Assembly (NCBI GenBank): GCA_037102815.1
Contig: BTPP01000003.1
Location: 3,968,001 to 4,032,000 of the forward strand
Length of the DNA stretch: 64,000 nt
Direction of reading: 5' to 3'
Origin: Neurospora intermedia
Taxonomy: Eukaryota; Ascomycota; Sordariomycetes; Sordariales; Sordariaceae
Made by a program: the position numbers and the translations under genes. Each line of letters begins with the position of its first letter. The first letter of the stretch is position 1. Below are positions 1 to 10,968 of the stretch, piece by piece. Below the pieces are notes generated by a model, which saw nothing but the letters and a program-made list of their open reading frames with translations, had not been told where the DNA came from and searched no databases.

Positions 1-477
1 GAGAAGGTGGATGGGCATGAGTATCCTGCTCAGTGAGTCTTTTTTTTTTTTTTTGCTTCCCCAGGATCAATTGGCAATGGCTAATAAAGCGTGTGCGTAT
101 GACAGACTGACGCCCGCTTTCGCTATGAAGCATGGGTACACCTCCGTTGAGGAGTTCAAGGCTGGAGTGCAGAAGAAGTTCTCTTTGTTGGAGAATGGGA
201 TTCTGGATAGAACTTCAACAAGGCTTTTGTTGGTCAATGTGAGTTTCCCATTCTTCCACGGTCTTTATGAAACATGTTTTGGCTCGGCATACTGACGGCT
301 ACAATGTAGGGCACTCAAGACGGTTTGATGCCGATTGAAGATTCGATGATGCTGCTTGAATACGGCTCGCCCAAAGAGGCTCGCTTTTTCACTGGTGCTT
401 TGCACATGGGATATCCCCTGGCAAACTCGGCTGTCTACCCTTGGATGGAAAGTGTCATGGCTTCCGTCAGAGAGTAG
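1..477 (+). CDS. Ayg1-like alpha/beta hydrolase, C-terminal part (5' end outside window)
   Basis: Partial gene with three visible exons: 1-32, 106-238 and 310-477 (TAG at 475-477). The 73-nt intron (33-105) and 71-nt intron (239-309) have GT-AG ends and keep frame; the first is placed so that EYPAQ joins LTPAFAMKHGY, matching the EYP...KHGY spacing I recall for Aspergillus Ayg1. Further Ayg1-type signatures are QKKFSLLENG, GTQDGLMPIEDSM (likely catalytic Asp region), GSPKEARFF and LHMGYP (likely catalytic His). Ayg1 enzymes shorten polyketide naphthopyrones to tetrahydroxynaphthalene for DHN-melanin. Family membership is clear; the pigment role is inferred, because related hydrolases act elsewhere. 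The nucleophile serine region lies outside the window. Confidence 0.85.
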
Positions 478-685
478 TCTCTGCTGCAAGAACGACAGTT
501 TAGCTGTGACGGTATCCACTACCCCGGAATATGTCAGAAAGAAATATCAATGAGGCCGAATGTTTTGATCTTACAAGTAAACCGAACAACGCAACACTCT
601 AGTTAGTCGCTTTTGAAAAGGCAACAAATACCATCATGCTATTTTCCCATCCGTCCCATCATTATTGTTTACAGTCTCTTCTCAC

Positions 686-1671
686 TTACCTTCCCATCCA
701 CCCACCATCAACAACCAGCACATGTCCGCTCACGTAACCACTCGCCTTACTGGCCAGATACACAGCCGTTCCCTTAAAATCTTCCGGACTTCCCCACTAC
801 AATACCAGGTCGGCCAGAGCCATCACGTTAGCCAAGGACGTCTGCAAAGTGACAAACAGGAAGACTAAGAATAAAAAAACCGAACGACTTACCCTCCCAG
901 CCGGAATCCTCGCGCTAATACTCTTCAACCTCTCCTCATCTTTCAACAACGCCTCATTCATGTCCGTCTCAATATACCCCGGCGCAATCGCATTCACCGT
1001 CACGCCTTTACTCGTCCACTCATTCGCAAAGCTCTTGGTCAGTTGCCCAACGGCCCCCTTACTCGCCGCATACGCCGGCACCGTCAACCCCCCTTGGAAC
1101 GTCAACAAGCTGGCAAAGTTGATCACGGACCCCTTGCGTCCGGTGACGGGGTGGGGGTCGAGAGCCAACATGTGCGCGCCCACGTCCCGACATAAAGTGA
1201 AGACGGCGTTGAGGTTGACTTGCATCACTTCGGCAAAGTCGGAGTCGGGAAACAGGTGGGAAGGGTGTCGACGTTGGATGCCGGCGCAGTTGATCAGGAT
1301 GCGGATGGTGTGCCCGTCGGAGAGGATGCGTGGCACTAAAGAAGAGACGTCGGTGGCGGAGGAGAGGTCGGCTTTGTAGATTTGCGCGTGGCGGCCGAGG
1401 GATTGGATGGCTTGGAGGGTGGTGGTGGAGGTTTCGTCGCGCTGTGAGGGGTGGTTGTTTTTAGACCGGGTTTTTCTTTGGGAACAAATAGGTACCGGTG
1501 TTGAGGGAGCTAGAAGGCGATGGATGGACAGACCTGAACGAGAAGAATATCGGCGCCGGCCTCAGCAAGGGCAATGGCCACGGCTTGACCAATGCCTCGC
1601 GTGGCTCCGGTGATGAGGGCAGTGTGGCCCTCGAGGGAAAACATGTTCTGGACGCTGGTAGTTGACGTCAT
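686..1671 (-). CDS. KduD-like short-chain dehydrogenase/reductase
   Basis: Three exons (1671-1534, 1441-893, 796-686) separated by introns 1442-1533 and 797-892 encode 265 residues, normal for a classical SDR. The Rossmann motif GATRGIG is near residue 22, NCAG follows, the catalytic serine sits in INFASLLTF and the catalytic pair is YAASK. The C-terminal exon gives [16 protein letters not shown] and VDGGWMGR, an ending typical of 2-deoxy-D-gluconate 3-dehydrogenases. The second intron is fixed by the join PAGR|WGSPEDF. Expected activity is NAD(P)-dependent oxidation or reduction of a sugar-acid or polyol hydroxyl. It is divergently oriented to the zinc dehydrogenase at 2847. The exact substrate cannot be read from sequence. 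Confidence 0.9.
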
Positions 1672-2846
1672 CTTGTTTGGTTATTGTGAGAAAGGGATGG
1701 AAGGTCAGCCTATGGGAGTGATTCAAGACTGAATCCAAGGATATCTGGTGAAGTTATACAAAGTCAATTGGGCTTTGTGGACCTTGATGGCCCATAATTC
1801 GGTAGTAGTGTCATGGCAAGTACCTATTTACCAATTTGTTCCCACCCCCCACGTCCCACGCCTAGATTCAGTTGTCCCCCACGTAAAGCAGCCCATCATC
1901 CCACGCTCACTTTTTGAAGTTTCGCTTCAATACTTGTTCTTCAACCCTTCCCTGCTTGGGGCTAGCCCTGATAGGGATGGACAAACTCCTTGATCAGCTC
2001 GACGAGAAGAAGAAGGAAAAAAAGAAACATCGATGGTCCCTCAACATCCAATCCATGATTTCTCGGTTGATTCCATGTGGATGCTCCCCTGAAGACGAAC
2101 AAGTGGAGATCGCCCTCCTCGCTAACACAAGAGCATCAACGGGCGGGAAGTGCGGGGAAATTCCTCCTCTCTTGCTCTCTTCCCCACATTTCCCCGCTTT
2201 CCCCACGGAGTACAACCAGGTGTGGTCTGGTCTGGTTGTTACCGTCGGGACAATTTATTGACGACAATTGCAGTTATTCGCTAAAAGTAAGGCCGATGTC
2301 CGGAGCACGGCAGCCGAGTCATACGAGGTTCTCACGTCTGGTGATCTATTTGTTTTTCGTAATTTGTTTTGATGTCAACTGGGATTTTTCAATGGGTGAG
2401 CAACCTGCGGTGTGATGGGACTACTTTGCTTCGTTTCGTTTCGTCGAATTGACTGACCATCGAACGTGAGACCAAGAGACGTGCTATGGACATGGCCTCT
2501 TTTTGTCCATCAGGTCAAGTTTCCCCCGGGCTTACTTCACTCCACCAATGTTGCATAACCGAGTGGATTGCCGCAACTAGTTGAAGTGTTCGAGCTAGGG
2601 GCTATGGGTAGGTTTTAAATCGAGGTTGAACTAGGGTTCTATAATAAGTTACGTCTACCACGTCTGGTGTACATTGTTTCTTTCTATGCTTGGTCAATAT
2701 CGGTCTCACTGTGTAAACAAACACCAACCCCAGGAACCACCACTGCAACCACCATCCGTACCTCTCTCTATACGTCGTAACTCTGCATCGTTTGTGTACG
2801 AGGATTCACCTTAGGTCATTGTCTACACATCGTCCAAGCAAACAAA
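1672..2846. other. Divergent intergenic region between two dehydrogenases
   Basis: About 1.2 kb shared upstream region of the SDR (leftward) and zinc dehydrogenase (rightward). No supported ORF. It contains several CCCCAC/CCCCGC hexamers, listed separately. Confidence 0.6.
1847..2206. promoter_or_regulatory. Cluster of CreA-like (SYGGRG) sites
   Basis: Matches to the reverse complement of the fungal carbon-repressor consensus SYGGRG occur at 1847-1852, 1877-1882, 2182-2187, 2192-2197 and 2201-2206; another lies at 2524-2529. Three fall within 25 bp. The hexamer is short and occurs by chance, so only the clustering between two carbon-metabolism genes suggests function. No binding is shown. 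Confidence 0.3.
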
Positions 2847-4351
2847 ATGGCAACAGCAATCATAGCCTCCGTCCTCCACGGTGCCCGCGATCTCCGCGTG
2901 GTAAGCGAGACACTCTCCTTTCCCCATCCTCCCGTTCCCCCCTTCATACTCAACATCTTCAAAGACAACGCCAAACCCAAAGTTGAACCCAAAAAAGCTA
3001 ACACCTCCACTTCCAATAACAGGAATCCCGCCCCCTCCCCACCCTCTCCCCAACCGACGTCCTAATCTCCATCAAGTCCACCGGCCTCTGCGGCTCCGAC
3101 CTGCACTACTACACGCACTTCCGCAACGGGGACATCCAAGTCCACGAGCCTTTAACCCTCGGTCACGAGTCCTCGGGCATCATCACCGCCATCGGCAGCC
3201 CCTCCGTCTCCTCCGATTATGGCCTGAATGTAGGCGACCGCGTCGCGCTGGAGGTGGGACAGCCATGCGAGGCTTGTGAACTTTGTTGCCCCCCAGATGA
3301 TGCCGGTACTCCTGGAAACTACTATTCGGGGGAAAAAGGGGGGGAGAGCGGCGGGAAGGGTGGAGAGAGTACTACTACTACCTCTAGATACAACATCTGC
3401 CGCGCCATGCGCTTCCGCTCTTCAGCCAAGGGATGGCCGCAATTTCCCCACGCTCAGGGAACCTTGCAGGAGGTTGTTGCCCATCCGGCAAAGTGGTGCC
3501 ACAAGTTGCCGGAGAGTGTGGATTACACGCTGGGAGCGCTGGCGGAGCCGTTGGCTGTTGCTATGCATGCGGCTGGGAGGGCGGGAATTCACTTCTCTCC
3601 ATCCATGTCTTCGTCTCGGGGGGCGGCCAGAGTCAAAGTTCTGGTATTCGGTGCCGGTGCCGTCGGCTTGCTCTGTGCTGCGGTTTGCAAGTCCATCACC
3701 AAGGGGGATGCGATAGTGGTGATTGCGGATATCCAGGCTGATAGGGTGAAATTTGCGGTGGAGAATGGGTTCGCTGATGCGGCGGTTGTAGTGCCGATTC
3801 CTGACAAGAGGCCAGAGACGATAGAGGAGAAGCTGGAGTATGCGAAGAGTGTGGCCGAAAAGGTTAAGGGGGCTGAACTGGTGAAGGGACTGGGAGGACA
3901 GGTGGGTGAGGTTAATGTTACTTTTGAGTGTACGGGGGTGGAGAGTTGTTTGCAGAGCTCGATATATGTGAGTACCGACATTTCCAACGTCTTTCCTACC
4001 AATAACTTCATTTGCTCCATATTGGAATGGACCGCTGATTTGATGGAGTTATAGGTGACGGCGCCGGGTGGTAAGATTTTGATCATTGGTATGGGTAATC
4101 CCATCCAGACGCTACCCATCTCTGCCGCTTCGCTGAAGGAAGTTGACCTCCTTGGCGTGTTTCGGTACGCAAATGCCTATCCAAAGGTGATTGAGCTGTT
4201 GGCTAGTGGGGATCCGCATCTCCCTGACCTTTCTAAGCTGGTGACGCAGCGGTATAGTGGTTTGGAAAGTATTCCCATGGCATTTGACATGGCGGCTAGG
4301 GTGAAGGACAAAGAGGGGAATTTGGTGTTGAAGGTTATGGTTGATATGTAG
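2847..4351 (+). CDS. Zinc-dependent medium-chain dehydrogenase, sorbitol/xylitol dehydrogenase type
   Basis: Exons 2847-2900, 3023-3967 and 4055-4351 encode 431 residues; introns are 2901-3022 and 3968-4054. The start lies in a good context (CAAAATGG). Catalytic zinc ligands are the Cys of GLCGSDLHYY and the His-Glu of LGHESSG. The structural zinc lobe has C-x2-C-x2-C, but about 30 Gly/Ser/Glu/Thr-rich residues (DNA about 3290-3385) separate it from the fourth cysteine in RYNIC, where relatives have only a few residues; this explains the excess over the usual 350-380. The NAD-binding motif is GAGAVG. The family oxidises sorbitol, xylitol or L-arabinitol to ketoses; which of these applies here is not decidable. 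Confidence 0.88.
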
Positions 4352-4589
4352 CATGTCGATGCAGTGAAAATGCTGTAGGAAAAGAAAGATATGGTCAGAA
4401 GAAATACACCAAGACACGATCAAAGAGATCAGTCATGGTTACGGTTCGCAGAGACGTATTTAACCTAGTAGACATTGTAGACATGACCAGTAGCATAAAA
4501 GATGCCTCTTTATGTCCATCACATGTTATTCTTGGAGGTTTATTCATTCTAGTTAAGATATTACCTCACCAACCCATGCGTGGAACAAT

Positions 4590-6125
4590 CTACGACTTAT
4601 CGGGGAACCCAAAATCCACGCCAAACGGCGGGTACACATAGCGCTGCACCTTACCCTCCTTAACCAACCCCTCCGAATAATCATTCAGCAGCTTCTGATC
4701 CTCAGCATCCAACTCGATCAGCTTGGCGTTAGTCTCGATACGCTCCGGGTTTGTTGACTTGGGCAGAACGGTGCTTCCACGGTACACTGTGGATTTGTCG
4801 CAAGTCCTGTCAGCACTTCTGTGTCCCTTTGTGTGTAGTTCCCCAAGCAACATCACTCTCTCGGAACCCAGGATAATGACAGGGAATAAACTTACGGTGA
4901 TAACTCAACAACACAGTGGTAGGCTTGACCCCATGCTTCTCAGCAATCTTAATCACCGGCTCGGCGCTGGTCACGGGGCTACCGGTGCTGCCAAAGGGCG
5001 AGTACGCCATGATGTGAATGCCTTTCTCTTTGCAAAAGTCGACAATTTCTTGCTGAGGCAGTTGTGGGTGGTTCTCGATTTGATTGACGGCCGGAACGAT
5101 CTTGGCGTGGGGGAGGAGCTCTTCGAGGTAGCGCTTGCTATACTGTTTGTTTTGGAAGGGGCTTAGGTCAATATCATGAAGTTAGAGGTACCTAACGAAG
5201 AAGGGACGGGATGGCTAAAGGCTGGGCAGGGTTGGCTAGGAAGGTCATTACAATAGGAAACGCATACGTTAGAAACACCAATAGCCTTGGTCTTGCCGGA
5301 CCCTACCAACTTTTCCATGTTCTTCCAGATCTGGACGTGGCTGTAGTCGCGAAGAATGTCGCGCTCGCCGTTGGGAAGCTTGGGAAATCTGTCATCGTTG
5401 CCTAGATATTGTTTTCGGTTTGTCAGTCCACTAAGTAGCAACCCTCTTTTTTGTATTTTTTTTCTTCTTATCCTTCTTCCCATCCCAACTCAACTCACCT
5501 TCAGGATTCATCAAAAGCGGCCAATGCTGTCATAGCCCAAATCACCATTCGTTAGCACCTTCCGCAACACACTTCTCTTCAAATTCCACCCCCACCTTTA
5601 CACAACCCCCTGATCCCCCCAAGCAAAGCAACTCACAACAGCGAGAGGAAAAACTGAAGACTGAGACAACATACCACCAAAAACAAATCAACATACTCCA
5701 AACCCAGATTCCTCAAACTCTTTTCTAGCCCCTCCTCCGCACGGCTCGTGTACGTCGCCCATAGCTTAGTCACGACAAACACATCCTCGCGCTTGACGAT
5801 ACCCTGGTCAAATGCCTCTTTCAAGCCGGCGCCGACATGCTCCTCGTTGCCGTAGCAGTAAGCCGTGTCGATGAGGCGGTATCCGGCTTTGAGGGCGGCC
5901 ACGACGGCGTCTTTTACCTGGGTGGATTCGCCTTGCCAGGTGCCTGTTGAAGGAGGGGGGAAGGGGATGGGTTAGCTGCGTGCGAGGGGTGGAAGGGGGG
6001 GCTTTGTGTGTTTAAGGGGGGAAGGGGACCTGAAGTGATGACAATGGAGAACAAACGGGAAACTTACCAAGTCCCAGCGCGGGAATGGTAGCTCCGGTGT
6101 TGAGCTTGAAAGTTTTGGAGGCCAT
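4590..6125 (-). CDS. Aldo-keto reductase (glycerol/glyceraldehyde or aldose reductase type)
   Basis: Six exons (6125-6068, 5943-5675, 5526-5499, 5401-5268, 5142-4896, 4786-4590) give 310 residues, standard for AKRs. All five introns are GT-AG and keep frame; exon 3 is only 28 nt and encodes the HWP segment. The catalytic tetrad is visible: Asp and Tyr in DTAYCYGNE, Lys in VTKLW and His in HWPLL. The NADPH-binding region is near VLPKST. The N-terminus (ASKTFKLNTGATIPALGLG) resembles yeast Gcy1-type enzymes and fungal glyceraldehyde reductases. It is convergent with the polyol dehydrogenase, 238 bp away. The role is probably NADPH-dependent reduction of small aldehydes or aldoses; substrate uncertain. 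Confidence 0.9.
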
Positions 6126-7444
6126 GATGGTTTTTTGGTGGTGGTGCTGGTGGTGAGAGGTATCTGGTTTTGTTTCTAACTACGAAAGAGTCTGATGTTG
6201 CTGCTGCTGGAAAGCTTCAACGAAGGAGTGTGGGGAGTGAACAAGACAAGAAACGGCTACTTTTACACACAAAAACCAGCTTTTGGGGTTGACTAGAAGT
6301 TATGATATCAAGATTGTGGGTGGAAAGGAAAGGCAGAGGAGGATTGACCAGTTATATCAAGTTACGTTCGAGGAGGAGGTTGTCCAGGGTTTGAGAACCG
6401 CACTGGACATTCGGCTAAATGGCAATCGGCGTTGGAGCGTGGGGGGTAGTTATGGTGTTATCGATTTCGAGAAAGCTACATGTTACTAATGATTCTGTTG
6501 CTTCATGTTGCCTGTACCTGACGAGGTCATCATGAGACCTAAAAGTCCGATTGTAATTATTCATGGACAAGCGTGGATGGGGGTAACAACATCGACACGC
6601 TATTGTGTAAGTCGAACATCGTGAACTTGGGTTTGAGGCGTCCAGAAACCCGGCACTCGGGGCTTCTGTCTTTTCGTGTTTAGTCAGTACACGATGGCTT
6701 TCGGCGTTTCGTCAAGATATCAGACAGTACTTCGAAGATGGGATATCGACAACCTCGCCAAGGAAAGCCCCAGAAACAAACATCCAGTCAATGGAACGGA
6801 TGATATCCTCTCTCTCACCTTACCCCGCGAAACTTGGCTGAAGCTAACAAGGGCCTCGGCGGAACGATTGCCCCTCTGTCGGAATGAGACCTTGCTGTGG
6901 TGTCGGTCCGCTCTAGATAGTGAGTTCAGTGAGTGGATCGTGTTCCCTTGCCTCTGGGTTTCTTTCTGGGGCGTGAGCGGAGAGCATTAGTTCCAGGTAC
7001 CGAAGCTGAATGGAACTGAAATGATTACAGTTGCAGGAACCGGGGGCGTGGAGTGCTTAGTCTAAATCGAGTCCCTTTATTGGTGGCATTTGGCGTAAGC
7101 GAATTCCGTCGGTTAAGTACTTGTTGACCATAGATGAACCGAGAGCGAACTTTGAGTCTTGATAGGTCCCTATGCTGAAGTCCAACTTCCTCGGCAAGTA
7201 GATATAAATAATCAAATGCCCCCACCGACCATCCAGAGGTTAGTATACTTGAGGCCTCTATCAGCCTTGCAAGAGGTTATGTCGTGAAACAGTGAACAGG
7301 CATGGAAGAGCGCATGCAAAAAAGAACCGCGTCTTCATCAGGAAGAGAAATTGTATAATTAATGCATAACGTCTACAAGGAACGCCTCTGCATGCATTAT
7401 GAAGAAGAAGTATAATATTACTCAAACGCCGCCCAAACTGCCGT
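6126..7444. other. Intergenic, no supported gene
   Basis: About 1.3 kb upstream of the aldo-keto reductase and downstream of Sed5. Short ORFs such as 6676-6990 have low-complexity-free but family-less translations and no splice support. Nothing else seen. Confidence 0.5.
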
Positions 7445-8591
7445 CTACCCGGCAATTAATACCCAGAGAAGGAAGAAAATCATCTACGAAGTCGCACAGC
7501 GTTAGATTTTGATGCAGGGCATAGGTAACAGAGCAGGGATATTTGGCTTACCAGTACACCAAACATCTTGGCTAAGAGCCATCTATTACTTGAAACACGG
7601 CTCCAATATTTGAGCAGTTCTTTTTGCGCGCCTTCGACGTTCTCTACCACGTCCTCTCTGCATGGTGTGTTAGTACAGTGCTGGTGTGTCGAGCGTCTCG
7701 AGACAAACTTACGTGTTGGCATCAATTCTTTGTATCATCTCAGATTGTTCGCTGACCATGGCCGCGAGCTGCCCAAAAATGGAACCCAGCTCATTGATAG
7801 TCGACTCAATAGCCTCGATCGCTTGCCCTCGTTGTTGGACGTAGGTGTTTTGGCCTTCCTCCAACATCTGGAGCTGCATCTGCTGATCTCCCATCGGGTT
7901 CAGCGAGATCAGATCTTGCTGCCCTGGCGCTGGCGTTCCCCTACTAGGCGTGCCGTAGAGAGGTGACGCAGATTGTTGCAAGGAAGCATGTGCGTGCTGA
8001 CCTACTGACGAGACGAAGTTCTCAGTCCTCGACCTCGACGCCTGAATGTTCTTGGTTCTGATTTCGAGCACGTCCTTGAAATTAGCACCAACATCTCCCA
8101 GCTTGCCCTGTAAGAGCAGGAGAATGTTTTTGTTGTTCTCCCCTTCTTGGTCGGGCTTCGGGTGCAGACGTCTAGAGAGATCTTGCAGGTTCCTGATCTT
8201 CTCGTTCAACGAAGACAGGTCTTGCTTGATGACGAAGGTCAACTAACATGATGGTTAGCCAGCCAGATATGGAGTCGAGGCGCGCAAAGATCAAGCGCAT
8301 GACCCAGCTTACCTCGTTGATTTCGACAGGCCTGTCATCGAAAAGAGTCTTCTTCTTGGCCAGCTGTGCTAGCTTTTCCAGCTTGGCCATTGTCGCAGAG
8401 ATGCCCCTTCCGATCTCTGCAGCCCCCCTCGCAAACTCAGACCTTCTGGGCTGGGCATCGCTGCTGGCAGCATGTTGTTGAGCGGTGTCCAGAAGTCGCT
8501 GCTTTCCTGGCTTTGTGGCCTGCCTACGCTGGGCAGCCGCGACAATCTGTCGGAACTCTTCCGTTCGGTCGTTGATGGCAAAGACAGCCAT
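7445..8591 (-). CDS. SED5: Syntaxin-5 / Sed5 Golgi t-SNARE
   Basis: Exons 8591-8313, 8242-7713, 7657-7552 and 7483-7445 encode 317 residues; introns are 70, 55 and 68 nt. Order of parts: N-terminal helical segment (MAVFAINDRTEEF; TMAKLEKLAQLAKKK), a Pro/Gly-rich linker, then the Qa-SNARE helix starting near QQRGQAIEAIESTINELG, with the central-layer Gln in VSEQSEMIQRID. The protein ends in a tail anchor (LLAKMFGVLMIFFLLWVLIAG), whose last 12 residues come from a separate terminal exon with stop at 7445. Sed5 is the Qa-SNARE for ER-to-Golgi and intra-Golgi fusion, binding Sly1. Length and both ends agree with the family, so the call is secure. Confidence 0.93.
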
Positions 8592-10968
8592 AATTAGAGG
8601 TGTATCGATATATGATGAGGCGGTAGTCCGTCCGTTTCCAACAGCAAGTCGCGGGGAATGGGTCGCAGAGGGGCGCGTGTACCCCTGAGCAGCCGGCACG
8701 CGGTTAAGTCGTTATCAATAACACGTCGGAGTTCGTAAGTCAGGAATCGAGACGTCGTCAACTTTGTCAATCGCGACCGGGGGCGAATGCGACTCGTAGC
8801 GTAGGCTGCAAGTTTGCGGAGGAGATTATGGATTGGCAAAGTGGAAATGGGCGGATCCGGGGGATGCGGCGAGAGCGAGGTTAATTCGCGACTGGCGAGG
8901 AGGTCGGCGGCTCGTCGTGTGTGTTGATTGAAGGTCGTATGTATGAAAGGCGTTACAAGATGGACTCGCGATGACGTATGAATGAGTGGCGGTGTTATGT
9001 GTTCGTCGTCGTGGTCGTGGTCGTCGCCGTCGTCGAGTCAAATGGTCGGTGTCGTGGTCGTCGAGGTTGAACAAAGCTCCTCCGTTGTTGTCATCAGCAA
9101 CGGGAGTTCGATAAAGGGAAAACGTGGTTACTTTACTTACATAGTTTCAGGAGGGCCCGTGACGCTGCAGTGTGTGGCTCGGCCCCTGCAGTTGAGCAAG
9201 AAAAGCTCACAGTGCAGAAATTCAAAGCTGATGGACCAAGACACTGTTCTTAAGCATTCAGTTAAGCTATTTGATTGGACATCAGCCCAGTCTTTTTAAA
9301 GAAACAACATCCCGATCAACCTTGAAGTCGTCGACACCTCGGCACTGCAACTCTTAGTTCTTTCACATTGTATACTTTTGCCACTCTTTGGAAAAGTATG
9401 GTTGCCCCCACACTCAAACCCAAAGGCCCAAGAATGGGAGAAGAAATTCTGGTCATCCGAGCTAGGTGTGAGATATGACTAGAGCTATGTCATGTTTACA
9501 TGATGGGGTCTGTCAGATTGGGGAGACGCTTCTGTTGAATGCCCCTGGCCTCTGGGTTACTGCATTTTTGACCCACTGCGGCCCATGGATTTGGGGTACA
9601 TGAATGAACGTCAGGCCGGCCCGGGGGCGCTTGGAGCTGAGCGGTACCAGAAACCCAAGGCCCGTCACTGCAGCGCCAGCAAGGGTGGAACGCCATTAGC
9701 ATCGATCGAGGCGCAACCAAATTAAGAATCAAGTATGTAGATAAACACGGATGAAATCCAGGGTATCATTTCTAAAGCCTTTGTTACTTCCTTTGAACTA
9801 GGGCTTCACAAAACCAAACAACTTGCTGTACTCCTACTTCTTATTTAAATGGGATTTCCCCCCTGTCCTGGCGAGTGATGTGCTTCGCTGAGGTCTGCAT
9901 GCCCCGTAGAAGCGTCGCCGTGAAGGTCCTCTCTCCAGATACCTATACTTGACTAAACAATTGAATGCAAATTATCGGTACTTTCCACTTGTGTAGTGAG
10001 TTCGTAAACGTAAAAAAGCTTCCCTTCGGCTTCACCTCACTTACCTCTACCCAAGAGGTCTACGAACAATCCCGTCCATATCCCGAAAATGTAGAGCCAC
10101 AGGTTTCTCTAACTGCATCCGCGGCCGAGTGCGGTGGCATTCAGTTAGTGCCTTACAGAGTGGAGAGTCTAATAGCCTGTCTCATTTAAGCTCGCCCCAC
10201 GTCCGCCTGACGTTCCAATGCTGCCCTGGGCTGCTGATCCCTGCCGCGGTCCCGGACCATAATCTTCAACAACGAGAGGAAAGAGCAGGGAGCACGAATG
10301 GATGCAGTCAGTCATCTGGTCAACTGCCAGCGCAAGTCCAACATTTCAGTTTCACATCCCAATGTCCGTCTTCGCGATTTCAGTCTCCCTTCGAACTGAA
10401 TCCTCCATCCTCGTATCCAACCGTTTCCCACCCTCAAACTTTCCTTTGCGACTCTTCAGTTCCGTCACACATTTACGCATCCATTCCCCCCTCTAGTTAC
10501 CAGTAGTATATTGCGCTACTTTCAACTAATTAATCGGCCCGCCAACCGACCAAACATTCACTACCACCAACCTAATCTTCGCCATCTGCCTTGCCTTTCT
10601 CTGCGTTCCTCCAGTCATCCTTTCACATCGGACAAGCCGTAGACACTGTCGACGCCACGGATACACATCTTCGAAACTGCCTATCGATTTCTCAGAATCC
10701 GGCCCGCAATACATTACGGGATACGCCAGGCTGCAGAAGGCTACTTTTACCTTGAGAATTGTCTGGCATCCGATTTCGGTTCTATTTTCTTCATTCGACT
10801 CGACAGCGCTACTCTGTCGCCTGCTTGTACACATCGGCGCATGCCACAACGACGCTCATCGCCATAAAGACTAACGGCCAATGCCATGGACGGGACATAC
10901 GGGAATATCTACCCGACAAACAACAACCCACTGTCAGTTGCCCTGCTTCTAGCCTCCCCCTTTCCGTA
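8592..10968. other. Intergenic, promoter region of two divergent genes
   Basis: About 2.4 kb between Sed5 (leftward) and the large disordered protein (rightward). It holds a short GTC/GTG-rich simple-sequence patch near 8996-9070 and pyrimidine-rich sequence before 10969. No ORF here has family support. Confidence 0.5.

Noticed and set aside
65-105. Short 32-nt intron (33-64) in the Ayg1-like gene
   Set aside because: The poly-T then CCCCAG looks like an acceptor, but using it breaks the frame and omits the family join EYPAQ|LTPAF; the acceptor at 105 fits.
849-1379. 176-codon forward ORF
   Set aside because: Antisense to the spliced SDR, whose catalytic motifs and splice sites are clear on the minus strand.
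6676-6990. 104-codon forward ORF
   Set aside because: No domain, no neighbours suggesting an exon, length expected by chance in a 1.3 kb spacer.
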